Virus record (IMG/VR): IMGVR_UViG_3300008107_001212
Coordinates: 1 to 23,184 of that record
Source of the DNA: a virus
Direction: 5' to 3' (one strand)
Length of the DNA: 23,184 nucleotides
Both the position numbers and the translations under genes were made by a program. Below are positions 1-7,737 of this stretch, piece after piece. Under the pieces are notes generated by a model, which saw only the letters and a program-made list of their open reading frames with translations, made no database searches and was not told the origin of the DNA. Each line of letters opens with the position of its first letter. Position 1 is the first letter of the stretch.

Positions 1-2
1 AT

Positions 3-278
3 GTGGTGAAGGCATGGGAGAGTGTTCTGCATGCTTGCCGGGCGAAGATGTTGGCTGTTCCGACCAAGATGGCCCCGGTGCTGGCTGGCACGATGGATGT
101 GAACGTCATTAAGGAGCGCCTGGACGAGGCTGTCCGCGAGGCGCTGGATGAACTGGCCAACTACAACCCCAGCGTCGATCCTGTGAAAACTGGCGTGGCC
201 GCTCCGGTCGAGGAAGATGGCGAGCCTGCGCCGAAGAAGCGTGGTCGGCCAAGGAAGATCGATAAACTGAAGGAGTAG
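3..278 (+). CDS. terS: Phage terminase small subunit, C-terminal part (5' end outside window)
   Basis: The reading frame is open to the left edge, so the gene starts upstream; the GTG at position 3 is simply the first usable codon. The visible part reads VVKAWESVLHACRAKML, then VPTKMAP, then a helix (KERLDEAVREALDELANY). That resembles the region after the helix-turn-helix in Nu1-like small terminase subunits, which bind the packaging site and recruit the large subunit. The end is a basic, proline-rich tail (KKRGRPRK, an AT-hook-like motif) that could contact DNA. The gene ends in TAG, a stop used by few genes here. The nearby large terminase supports the call. The family assignment is by eye, and the DNA-binding domain itself is not in the window. 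Confidence 0.7.
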   Translation: MVKAWESVLHACRAKMLAVPTKMAPVLAGTMDVNVIKERLDEAVREALDELANYNPSVDPVKTGVAAPVEEDGEPAPKKRGRPRKIDKLKE

Positions 279-314
279 GTTGCTCCCAGTGCCGTTTTGG
301 ACTAGATTGGATAG

Positions 315-602
315 ATGATCTACCTTCTTGCCGTCTTTATCGCACTCCAGATCGTCGATGGCGTTACGACCTATTTGGTCCTGACCAATGGCGGCTATGA
401 GAAGAACCCCATCGTCGCGTGGGGCATGGCTAAGGTCGGCATGGTCCCAGCCTTGGTGCTGTTCAAGGGCCTGTCTGTTGCGCTTGGCGTCATCCTGTAC
501 AACTTTGCGGACCAGGGCGGCGTCTATGGCTTGGCGGTGCTGACGGCAATTGGCCTTTGGGTCGCGCAGAACAACTACAGGGCGTATAAATCACTCACCT
601 AA
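315..602 (+). CDS. Small three-helix membrane protein (DUF5658-like)
   Basis: This is a 95-residue protein with three hydrophobic stretches: about residues 2-22 (IYLLAVFIALQIVDGVTTYL), 36-58 and 68-86. The first segment carries an aspartate in the pattern LQIVDGVTTYLVLTNGGYEKNP, followed by a conserved-looking NP. This is the signature of the small DUF5658-type membrane proteins, whose function is unknown. It sits between the small and large terminase genes, an unusual place for a membrane protein. The spacing is 36 bases from the upstream gene and 13 bases to the large terminase. The ribosome binding site is weak. A role at the membrane during infection (for example exclusion or entry) is only a guess from location. 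The ORF itself looks real: its composition is clearly membrane-like and it fills the gap exactly. Confidence 0.7.
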   Translation: MIYLLAVFIALQIVDGVTTYLVLTNGGYEKNPIVAWGMAKVGMVPALVLFKGLSVALGVILYNFADQGGVYGLAVLTAIGLWVAQNNYRAYKSLT

Positions 603-615
603 CCATTGGCTTCTA

Positions 616-1992
616 ATGATAGCACTAGATCCATCAATCCGCGCCGAAGCCCTAGCCCAGTTGGCTGGGGCCATGAAGCGTTTGACGCCCCCGCCTCGGC
701 TTTCTGTGGCGGAGTGGGCCGACCATGAGCGGAGGTTGGATAGCCAATCGTCGGCTGAGCCTGGCCGGTGGTATACCTCGCGGGCTGAATATCAGCGCGG
801 GATCATGGATGCCTGCTCGGACCCGAATATTCGCGAAGTAGTGGTGATGTGCGGTACGCAGTCGGGTAAGTCCGAGGCGATTCTGAACACCATTGGCTAC
901 CATATGCACCACGATCCCTGCCCGATCTTGGTGATGCAGCCCACCGTCGATATGGCGCAGGCGTTTTCGAAGGACCGCGTAACTGCGGGTCTGATCCGTC
1001 CCACCCCGGCTCTGCGTGGGCTGGTCAATGATAGTAGGGCTAAAGATGCTAATAATACGACACTTCACAAGGTTTTTCCTGGTGGCGCTCTGTCTCTTGT
1101 TGGCGCTAACAGTCCATCTTCCCTTGCTTCTCGTCCTATTCGCGTTGTTCTATGTGACGAAGTGGATCGATACCCTCCGTCAGCGGGTGAGGAAGGCGAT
1201 CCAATTTCTCTGGCAAAGCGCCGAGCGGCTACGTTCTGGAACCGAAAGATAATTCAGGTAAGCACCCCAACCAACAAGGGCGCGAGCCGGATTGAGGACG
1301 CTTACGAAGAGACTGACCAGCGCAAGTTCTATGTGCCGTGCCCGCATTGCTCGCATAGCCAGCTTCTGCTCTGGTCAAACGTCCAGTGGCAGGATGATAA
1401 TCCCAAGACGGCGCGTTACCACTGCAACGAATGCGGCGCGGCATGGAGCGAAAGCGAGCGCCACGCTGCTGTGGCCCAGGGCCAATGGATCGCGCACAAG
1501 CCGTTTAACGGCGCGGCTGGCTTTTGGTTCAATGCCCTCTATTCGCCGTGGGTTGATCTGGTGGATACGGTCGAGGAGTTCCTTGCCTGCCGCAAGGATC
1601 CGATGCGGCTCAAGACGTTCGTTAACACTATTCTGGCCGAGACTTGGGAAGATCAGGGCGACGGCGTCGATGATTATGCCGTGGCGCAGCGCAAAGAGGA
1701 TTATGATGGCATCCCAGAGGATGTCGTGCTGCTGACTGCCGGCGTTGACGTACAGGACGACCGGCTTGAAGTCGAGGTCGTCGGCTGGGGCGCCGGGGAG
1801 GAAAGCTGGCAGATTGAATACCATGTTCTGTACGGCGATCCGTCGTCGCCGCGCCTCTGGGCGCAACTGGATGAGATTATTCTGGCGACTTACGCGCATC
1901 CGATTGGCGAGCCTATGCTTATCCGCGCAACTTGCGTGGACTCCGGCGGTCAGCGTGGACTCCGGCGGTCACCACACCCGCGCTGTCTATAA
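616..1992 (+). pseudogene. terL: Terminase large subunit (GpA family), ATPase part, frameshifted at its end
   Basis: This part holds the N-terminal 450 or so residues of a GpA-type large terminase, the ATP-driven DNA packaging motor and nuclease. I count from the ATG at 616, 13 bases after the previous stop. The Walker A-like loop is GTQSGKS (residues 80-86) and Walker B is VVLCDEVD (177-184). A CPHC/CNEC zinc-knuckle-like pair lies at 242-245 and 270-273. The nuclease domain opens with GVDVQDDRLEVEVVGWG (376-392). The frame then reads CVDSGGQRGLRRSPHPRCL and stops, because a 19-bp tandem duplication (1934-1971) shifts the frame by +1. Removing one copy joins it to the downstream fragment and gives a protein of about 621 residues, normal for the family. 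An earlier in-frame ATG at 550 would overlap the membrane-protein gene and is less likely. Confidence 0.9.
1934..1971 (+). repeat. 19-bp perfect tandem duplication inside the large terminase gene
   Basis: The unit GCGTGGACTCCGGCGGTCA occurs at 1934-1952 and again, directly abutting, at 1953-1971. Because 19 is not a multiple of three, the second copy shifts the terminase reading frame. Deleting either copy gives CVDSGGHHTRAVYNY, a sequence typical of GpA terminases, so the single-copy form is the ancestral one. Replication slippage or an assembly artefact could produce it. The same process could revert it precisely. Confidence 0.95.
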
Positions 1993-2500
1993 CTATGCCA
2001 AGACTCGCGCCGGCCACCGGGTGTTTGCCATCAAGGGTGTCGGCGGCGAGGGCAAGCCAATCGTGGGTCGCCCCAGCAAAAACAACGTCGGCAAGGTGCC
2101 GCTATATGCCATTGGCGTAGATACGGCCAAGGAACTGCACTATGCCCGGCTAAGAATTGACGAAGCCGGCCCCGGCTACTGCCATTTTCAGGCCAAGCGG
2201 GATGATGAATACTTCCGGCAGTTGACGGCGGAAAAGCAGGTCATCAAGTATCACAAGGGTTATCCGACCAGAACTTGGGTGAAAACCCGCACCAGAAACG
2301 AGGCTCTGGACGTTCGTGTTTACGCGATTGCCGCCTTTCACATATTAAATGTGAATATGGATAGCATTGCTCGCCGCTTTTATGCTAATGTGGAGCGTAG
2401 GGCGGAAGTTGCAGCCCCGAAGGAGGTGGCGAAGCCGCATCCACTGGTAGGCCCCAAGCGGGCAAGACCAAAGGGCGGATTTGCGAATAACTGGCGTTGA
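1972..2500 (+). pseudogene. terL: Terminase large subunit, C-terminal nuclease fragment
   Basis: This is the continuation of the large terminase in the +1 frame after the 19-bp duplication. It begins around HHTRAVYNYAKTRAGHRVFA and runs through GVDTAKELHYARLRI, the GYCHF and YFRQLTAEKQV segments, and NEALDVRVYAIAAFHIL, all characteristic of the C-terminal nuclease half of GpA proteins. It ends with a basic tail (GPKRARPKGGFANNWR). It has no convincing start of its own. The overlapping open frame continues upstream to an ATG at 1745, but that stretch is out of frame with the true protein. Unless frameshifting or reversion occurs, packaging would lack an intact nuclease domain. The following gene starts six bases after the stop. 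Confidence 0.88.
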
Positions 2501-2506
2501 GGGCTG

Positions 2507-3094
2507 ATGGCTAACCTGTTCGACGAAAGCAATGCTCCAGAGGGCGAACCGCTTAAGATAGTGGTTGGCGACTTCATCCAGTGGAAAAAGACGGCGCTTG
2601 CCGAAGCCTATCCGCCTGCCACGCATTCGGCGCAGTATGTGGCCCGGATCACTCAGGGCGGCGCGTCGGAAATTCAATTGCCTGCGATTGAGCGGAGTGG
2701 TTACTACCTGTTTCAGGTTTCCAGCGCCACCTCTGAGCTATTTACGCCGGGCTTCTATCACTGGCAGCTTGAGGTTGTACAAACCGCCACCGGCAATCGC
2801 ATTGTTGTCGAGCGCGGCGAGTTCGAGGCTATTCCTGACCTCGATAGCAATGGCGCTGACCCGCGCACTCATGCTGAGATCATGCTCGACAAGATCGAGT
2901 CGCTGCTTGAGGGCCGTGCCGACAAGGATGTTTCTTCTTATGCAATTCAGGGCCGCTCTATCTCCAAGATGAGCGTTTCTGACTTGCTTCAGTGGCGCGA
3001 TTACTACCGCAAGGAAGTCCTTAAGGAGCGCCGCGACAACGCCATTGCCTTGGGCAGGCCGACTAAAACGACTGTAAAGGTGCGATTCCTATGA
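2507..3094 (+). CDS. Head-tail joining protein with gpW-like C-terminus
   Basis: This 195-residue protein lies between terminase and portal, where lambda carries gene W. The C-terminal third (about residues 120-195) reads like gpW: a helix (HAEIMLDKIESLLEG), a short beta hairpin (SYAIQGRSISKMSVSDLLQWRDYY), a second helix and a final TVKVRF. gpW plugs the portal after packaging so that the tail can attach. The N-terminal 115 residues form an extra beta-rich domain (GDFIQWKK, GYYLFQV, GFYHWQLEV) that I cannot assign; gpW itself is only 68 residues. The stop overlaps the portal start by four bases (ATGA at 3091), indicating coupled translation. The C-terminal assignment is from motif similarity by eye; the N-terminal function is unknown. 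Confidence 0.65.
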   Translation: MANLFDESNAPEGEPLKIVVGDFIQWKKTALAEAYPPATHSAQYVARITQGGASEIQLPAIERSGYYLFQVSSATSELFTPGFYHWQLEVVQTATGNRIVVERGEFEAIPDLDSNGADPRTHAEIMLDKIESLLEGRADKDVSSYAIQGRSISKMSVSDLLQWRDYYRKEVLKERRDNAIALGRPTKTTVKVRFL

Positions 3095-4761
3095 GCGTAT
3101 GGCGTAATTTGCTTGGGCTGCCTGAAGGGCGGGCGGTGGCCGCGCCTCGCAAGCGCTCATATCACGCTGCCAATGTCGGGCGGCTCTTTGCTGACTTTCT
3201 AAGTTCAAACCGCAGCGCCGACAGCGAGCTTCGCAGCGATCTGGTGACGATGCGCAATCGCTCGCGGACCTTGGCGCGTGACGACGTTTATGTTCGCCGC
3301 TACCTTAACCTGCTGAAGACCAATGTCGTTGGCGAGAATGGCATTGCGGCGCAGATTAAGGCGCGCAACACCGACGGCAGCCTCGATACCATTGGCAACC
3401 AGATCATTGAACAGTCTTGGGCTGTTTTCAGCCTAAAGGGCAACTTCACGCCGGACGGCAAGCGTAGCCGGGTCGATGTCGAAAAGTATGTCATTGAAAC
3501 TGTCGCCCGCGATGGCGAAGCCTTTATTCAGGTCGTCAAGAACCGCCGCTTTAAGCATGGGATTGCCTTTCATCCGGTTGAGGCCGACCAGATTGACGAG
3601 CAGAAGAACGAGCGCCTGCGCAATGGCACTGAAATTCGCATGGGCATCGAGCTTGACGAATATCAGCGCCCGGTTGCTTACTGGGTTAAGCCCCGCCACC
3701 CCGGCGACTATGACTTCGCTGCTGCATATCAGCGCGCGGCTGTGCGAATCCCGGCAGAAAACATGCTGCACATCTATGCGCCAGATCGCGCCGGACAGAC
3801 GCGCGGCGAGCCTTGGATGGCGCCTGCGATTAGCCAGTTGAAGATGCTGAACGCGCACCGCGAGGCTGAGCTTGTCGCAGCCCGCATGGCGGCGTCCAAG
3901 ATGGGCTTCTTTACGTCGGAATCCGGCGAGGACATGCCCGCCGACGATTACGACAATACGGTGCCGATTATCGACGCGGAACCCGGCACGTTCCACCAGC
4001 TTCCCGCTGGCGTGGACTTCAAGCCGTTTGACCCCAATCACCCGGCGACGGCTTTCTCTGACTTCCAGAAGGGCATCCTGCGCGGCATCGCTTCTGGTCT
4101 TGGCGTTTCCTACGCCAGCCTTTCGGGCGATTTGGCCGAAACATCCTATAGCTCTGTGCGGCAGGGCGCGCTGGAAGAGCGCGACGCCTACAAGATGCTT
4201 CAGCGCTTCCTGATCGAGCATTTTGAGGCGCCGGCCTTTGCCATCTGGTTGCAGCATGTCATGGAATTTGGGCTCATCCCCATTCCGGCGACCCGCTTTG
4301 ACAAGTTCTACAATGCCGCCACCTTCCGGGGCCGTTCGTGGCAGTGGGTCGATCCGCAGAAGGAAATTGCCGCCGTGGTGGACGGCATGCACAACGGCAT
4401 TATGTCGATGAGCGATGTTGCCGGCCAGTTTGGGCGGGATATCGAAGAAACCTTCAGCCAGTGGCAGCGCGACAAGGAGCTTGCCCAGCAGTTCGGCCTT
4501 GATCTTGCGTTTGGGCCGTTTGGTGGCAATCTTCAGGCTAAGGGCGTGGAAGCGCCAGATCAGGAAGATTCACCACCGCCTCCGCCGTCGGAGCCAACTC
4601 GGATTGAGCCCAACATTACCGTAAATACTCCTCCGGTAAATGTGCAGCTTGACTTCCCGTCAACGCCGGTAGCAAAGCCGGTTAAAAGGCGGGTAAATCT
4701 TATAAGAAATGAGGCCGGAACCGTCATCGGCGCGGAGACGGAGGAGGTGGCAGATGATTGA
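3091..4761 (+). CDS. Portal protein, lambda family
   Basis: A 556-residue lambda-type portal forms the dodecameric ring at the capsid vertex through which DNA is packaged and released. Supporting stretches are RDDVYVRRYLNLLKTNVVGENG, the ARDGEAFIQVV core, and RGEPWMAPAISQLKML followed by EAELVAARMAASKMGFF (about residues 230-275), the most recognisable block of this family. SLSGDLAETSYSSVRQGALEER lies near 345-365. The C-terminal 75 residues are low complexity with a proline run (SPPPPPSEP) and a basic patch (KPVKRRVN), probably flexible. The start overlaps the gpW-like gene by four bases, and the end overlaps the next gene by eight. No lesion is seen. Confidence 0.93.
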   Translation: MSVWRNLLGLPEGRAVAAPRKRSYHAANVGRLFADFLSSNRSADSELRSDLVTMRNRSRTLARDDVYVRRYLNLLKTNVVGENGIAAQIKARNTDGSLDTIGNQIIEQSWAVFSLKGNFTPDGKRSRVDVEKYVIETVARDGEAFIQVVKNRRFKHGIAFHPVEADQIDEQKNERLRNGTEIRMGIELDEYQRPVAYWVKPRHPGDYDFAAAYQRAAVRIPAENMLHIYAPDRAGQTRGEPWMAPAISQLKMLNAHREAELVAARMAASKMGFFTSESGEDMPADDYDNTVPIIDAEPGTFHQLPAGVDFKPFDPNHPATAFSDFQKGILRGIASGLGVSYASLSGDLAETSYSSVRQGALEERDAYKMLQRFLIEHFEAPAFAIWLQHVMEFGLIPIPATRFDKFYNAATFRGRSWQWVDPQKEIAAVVDGMHNGIMSMSDVAGQFGRDIEETFSQWQRDKELAQQFGLDLAFGPFGGNLQAKGVEAPDQEDSPPPPPSEPTRIEPNITVNTPPVNVQLDFPSTPVAKPVKRRVNLIRNEAGTVIGAETEEVADD

Positions 4762-5152
4762 AAGTGGAATTTCCCGCAGCTACAAAACTGAACTTCTTCG
4801 CGGAATCCATTCCGAGAACGATGAATATTACATGGCTCTTTATACGGATTCCGCCAATATCGGGCCGCAAACTCAGCGGTATTCTCCGGATGGAGAGGTT
4901 ACTGCGGATGGCTACGAAAAAGGCGGAAAGAGAGTCGGCCTTAATGTGTCTGCGCTTGGGTACGGGGCGGTCTTGACCTTGGATGAACAGGTGTGGGAAA
5001 ATACCACTATTACTGCTGGCGGTTCCATGATATACAATGCCAGCAAGGACGGACGAGCGGTGGCTGTGATGTCTTTTGGCGAGAGTGTTTCCTCTGTGAA
5101 CGGAAAATTCACAGTAACCCCAGTTTCTGGTCAACTCATCAGGATTGTTTGA
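4754..5152 (+). CDS. Small beta-rich phage protein, probable virion surface component
   Basis: This 132-residue protein starts at the ATG at 4754, which follows a GGAGGTGG ribosome binding site inside the portal 3' end; the frame extends further upstream but without such a site. It is rich in predicted strands, with motifs YYMALYTDSA, VTADGYEKGGKRV, ENTTITAGGSMIYNASKDGRAVAVMSFGE and NGKFTVTP. The pattern of an AxIYN-type strand followed by an Fg/sG turn is shared with the next gene's product, so the two may be distant paralogues. I do not know the function. The position between portal and protease and the beta-sandwich look fit a capsid decoration or fibre-base protein. Confidence 0.7.
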   Translation: MIESGISRSYKTELLRGIHSENDEYYMALYTDSANIGPQTQRYSPDGEVTADGYEKGGKRVGLNVSALGYGAVLTLDEQVWENTTITAGGSMIYNASKDGRAVAVMSFGESVSSVNGKFTVTPVSGQLIRIV

Positions 5153-5153
5153 A

Positions 5154-5555
5154 ATGGCAAACGCAATTTACCCACTTTACAAGCAGGCACTCCTTGACGG
5201 AGACACCAATATCGACCTGAACGACCTGACCGTTAAGGTGGCTCTTGTTGATACTGGGGCGTACACATATTCAGCCGCCCACCAGTTTCTGTCCTCCCTG
5301 ACCGGGGTGGTCGGAACTGCTCAGACGATTGCCGCCACCACGGTCACCAATGGCGTTTTCGACGGCGACAACGTAACCTACACCGCCGTAACCGGAAACT
5401 CTGTCGAAGCTCTGGTCATCTACATTGACACCGGGGTTGCCGGCACTTCGCGGCTGGTGGCCTATATCGACACGGGCGTAACCGGATTGCCAGTGACGCC
5501 CAATGGCGGGGACATTACTGTGACTTGGAACGCTTCCGGCATCTTCGCCCTGTAA
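5154..5555 (+). CDS. Small beta-rich phage protein, possible paralogue of the preceding gene product
   Basis: This is a 133-residue protein (MANAIYPLYKQALLDG...). The ATG at 5154 is two bases after the previous stop and is preferred to the TTG at 5145. Proteins opening with ANAxYPxYKxALL and continuing with VKVALVDTGAYTYSAAHQFL recur in phage structural regions and are normally left as hypothetical. The later segments TTVTNGVFDGDNVTYTAV and EALVIYIDTGVAGTSRLVAYIDT look like strands of a small beta sandwich. The layout (YK-ALL-G near the start, an ALxxDTA strand, an IY strand, a final GG-fTVT strand) parallels the preceding gene. The role is unknown; capsid decoration or a fibre-related part is plausible. 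Confidence 0.72.
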   Translation: MANAIYPLYKQALLDGDTNIDLNDLTVKVALVDTGAYTYSAAHQFLSSLTGVVGTAQTIAATTVTNGVFDGDNVTYTAVTGNSVEALVIYIDTGVAGTSRLVAYIDTGVTGLPVTPNGGDITVTWNASGIFAL

Positions 5556-5569
5556 GTAAGGGGTAGAAA

Positions 5570-6577
5570 ATGACCTGCCCGTTTTATAATGCCGTTAAAA
5601 GCACAACTTCGGGCGCGCCCGGAACAGGTAACTTTACGCCCAATGCGGCGGCGTCTGGATTTATTCATTGGGCCGATAGCATTTACGGAGCGCCAACCGG
5701 CTATATCGGATTAGTTCGTTACGACGACGGCTCAGAGTGGGAATTGCGTTACGGCTATTGGAATGGAACGACTATCAGTCGTCCGACTAATGGCTTTGTC
5801 ACCAGTTCAAGTGGTTCGGGTCTGTCTCTATCCGCATCTGCAACAGCAACCTTGGTTGCGGACGGCGGCGCTGTGCAGCCACATTTGGGTATGGGCTTTG
5901 CGCGAGGATACACCGGCATTCCGGCGGCTACCACGACGCCCACGGCTCTTGGTGCTGCCGCTGCCACCGTGACTGGTACGGCAGGCTCCTCTACATTCGC
6001 CACGACCAACTTCTTGACTGAGCAGCCAACCAGTCAAACGGCCAGCGCCACCACTGCCAACGCGCAGGCGGGATATACTACGCCGGTTCAGGCGGTTAAC
6101 AATACGGCGTCCGGGCGCGGTGGCTGGGGCTTCATGGCTAGGTTCGGCACCTCCACCACGATCCCAACTGGTCGCCGCTTATTCGTTGGGGCAACCGGCA
6201 CGACTTTCGTCGGCGTGACAACCGATCCCAGTGCCCTGACTGCGCATTACGCCGGCTTCGCGCTCGATAGCGCCGACACCAATATTCAACTCCTTGTTAA
6301 CAGCAATGCTGGCACCGGCACAAAGACTGACACCGGCATACCGCTCGTTCAGAACGGCTGGTATCACGTTCAGCTTTCGATGCGTTCCGGCGGCGGTCGC
6401 GTTTATGCCTTGCTGATCCGGCTCGATACCGGGGCCATTTGGTACGGCCACGTCACGACAGACGTTCCGGGGGTAACAACACTGCGCGGTCATGTGCTGG
6501 GCGGTTTGTCCGGCACGACTGGCACGGCGTTTACGATGAACATGAGCGCGATGATGCTGCGCTCTGGTGGATGGTAA
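5570..6577 (+). CDS. Phage fibre-like structural protein
   Basis: This is a 335-residue beta-rich protein of low complexity (many G, T, S and A). Residues 1-100 resemble a domain common at the N-termini of phage fibre and receptor-binding proteins: an opening MTCPFYNAVKSTT, then SEWELRYGYWNGTTISR and a serine-rich turn (SSSGSGLSLSASATATLV). This matches the usual 'WE-g-GTy-..TTLsR..v..Ss..g..v..s' pattern. The C-terminal half (GRGGWGFMARFGT, GWYHVQLSMRSGGGRVYALLIRLDTG) looks like a jelly-roll or lectin-like domain. It stands between portal and capsid genes rather than with the tail, so a head fibre or decoration is as likely as a tail fibre. Its stop directly abuts the next start (TAA then ATG), suggesting the two products are made together. 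Confidence 0.7.
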   Translation: MTCPFYNAVKSTTSGAPGTGNFTPNAAASGFIHWADSIYGAPTGYIGLVRYDDGSEWELRYGYWNGTTISRPTNGFVTSSSGSGLSLSASATATLVADGGAVQPHLGMGFARGYTGIPAATTTPTALGAAAATVTGTAGSSTFATTNFLTEQPTSQTASATTANAQAGYTTPVQAVNNTASGRGGWGFMARFGTSTTIPTGRRLFVGATGTTFVGVTTDPSALTAHYAGFALDSADTNIQLLVNSNAGTGTKTDTGIPLVQNGWYHVQLSMRSGGGRVYALLIRLDTGAIWYGHVTTDVPGVTTLRGHVLGGLSGTTGTAFTMNMSAMMLRSGGW

Positions 6578-7696
6578 ATGTTTGGCTTTAGCCCTTGGGG
6601 CTATGAGGCTTTTGCTGCCTCGCGGTTTACAGGCCCAGCCACTCAGGGCCTTACCCCGGCGCTCTACACTAATAACCAAACCTTCTTCGGCCCAACAATA
6701 ACTCCGGGCACGGTAACGCTCAGTCAGAGCAGCCGCTTTGATAACGGCAACACATTTTATGCGGCGACAATTGGGCAAGGCACGACGGTCACGCAAGCGA
6801 CCCGCTTTGATAATGCCAATACTTTCTATGCGGCATCGCTGACGCGCGGGACGGTCGCTCTAACTCAGGCGAGCCGCCTCGATAATACCAATACCTTTTA
6901 TGCCGTGACGCTCAGTCGCGGCGCGGTCGCCCTGACCCAGAGCAGCCGCCTCGACAATGCAAACACGTTTTATAGCCCCGCCATCAGCGGCGCGGCGACT
7001 ATCACGCAGACGGCTCGGTTTAATAATACGAACACGTTCTATGCGACTACGATAACGCAAGTAGGTCCGACCCAATCGCTTCTTCCTGCATATTATGCGG
7101 GATCAAATGCATTCTACTCGCCGGTCATTAGCTCTCAGGCCACGATTCTTGTAAACCTAGCGGTAAATTCGGCTCAGTTTTACTCGGCTTCGGTCAATTC
7201 ATCGATCAACCTGTCCGGCCAGTTTACCCAAAATCAAAACACTTTTTACTCAGCCACAGTGTCTACGGCTGGGATATCTATAACTCTTCCAGAGCCAGTA
7301 TCTAATGCTCAGCAATTCTATTCGGCTGAGTTGAGTTATAGTCAGTTTGTTTCGGCGCCGATCATTTCTAGCGGCAATACCTTCTACGGGGTTATTGTCA
7401 CTAATGGCGCAGAGCAAACCTCTCCCGGCGGGTTTACTAAAAATCGTCCGTTCAAGCCATCCAAATTCATTCAGCATCCGGAGGACAAGCCGGAATCGGC
7501 CACGGCATTTGTCGAGGCGCTGGAAATGCGCGCCACTCTGTCTGGCGTCTGGGCTGTCGGGGAAACAATTATATTTGGTCTGGCAAAAGTCAGGACCCAA
7601 ATAATTAGCTCAGAAACTTTCGAAATTCGCGCATTTTCAAGCTGGAATGACCCGACCGAAGATGAGCTTGCGGCGATAATTGAATGTCTGGTTTAA
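6578..7696 (+). CDS. FY-repeat structural protein
   Basis: A 372-residue protein built on about 11 repeats centred on N-T-F-Y or x-x-F-Y. The first five are regular, with a 23-24 residue period of the form TQxSRxDNxNTFYAxTxxxGxVxL (about residues 48-165). Later repeats (NAFYSPV, AQFYSAS, NTFYSAT, QQFYSAE, NTFYGVI) degenerate. The C-terminal 85 residues are different: a basic proline stretch (KNRPFKPSKFIQHPEDKP), then ALEMRATLSGVWAVGETIIFGLAKV and an acidic end. Regular strand-turn repeats suggest a beta solenoid or fibre shaft, with a globular cap at the C-terminus. The gene looks more AT-rich than its neighbours (many AAT, TTT and TAT codons), which may indicate separate acquisition. I cannot name a function. 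Its place suggests a virion surface protein. Confidence 0.75.
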   Translation: MFGFSPWGYEAFAASRFTGPATQGLTPALYTNNQTFFGPTITPGTVTLSQSSRFDNGNTFYAATIGQGTTVTQATRFDNANTFYAASLTRGTVALTQASRLDNTNTFYAVTLSRGAVALTQSSRLDNANTFYSPAISGAATITQTARFNNTNTFYATTITQVGPTQSLLPAYYAGSNAFYSPVISSQATILVNLAVNSAQFYSASVNSSINLSGQFTQNQNTFYSATVSTAGISITLPEPVSNAQQFYSAELSYSQFVSAPIISSGNTFYGVIVTNGAEQTSPGGFTKNRPFKPSKFIQHPEDKPESATAFVEALEMRATLSGVWAVGETIIFGLAKVRTQIISSETFEIRAFSSWNDPTEDELAAIIECLV

Positions 7697-7737
7697 CTGT
7701 GCTATTGTTGTTGGTGATGGACTAGTGAGGAAATGCC

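Noticed and set aside
3433-4392. 319-residue open frame on the - strand opposite the portal
   Set aside because: It lies wholly over a well-recognised portal gene, with no ribosome binding site or recognisable motif.
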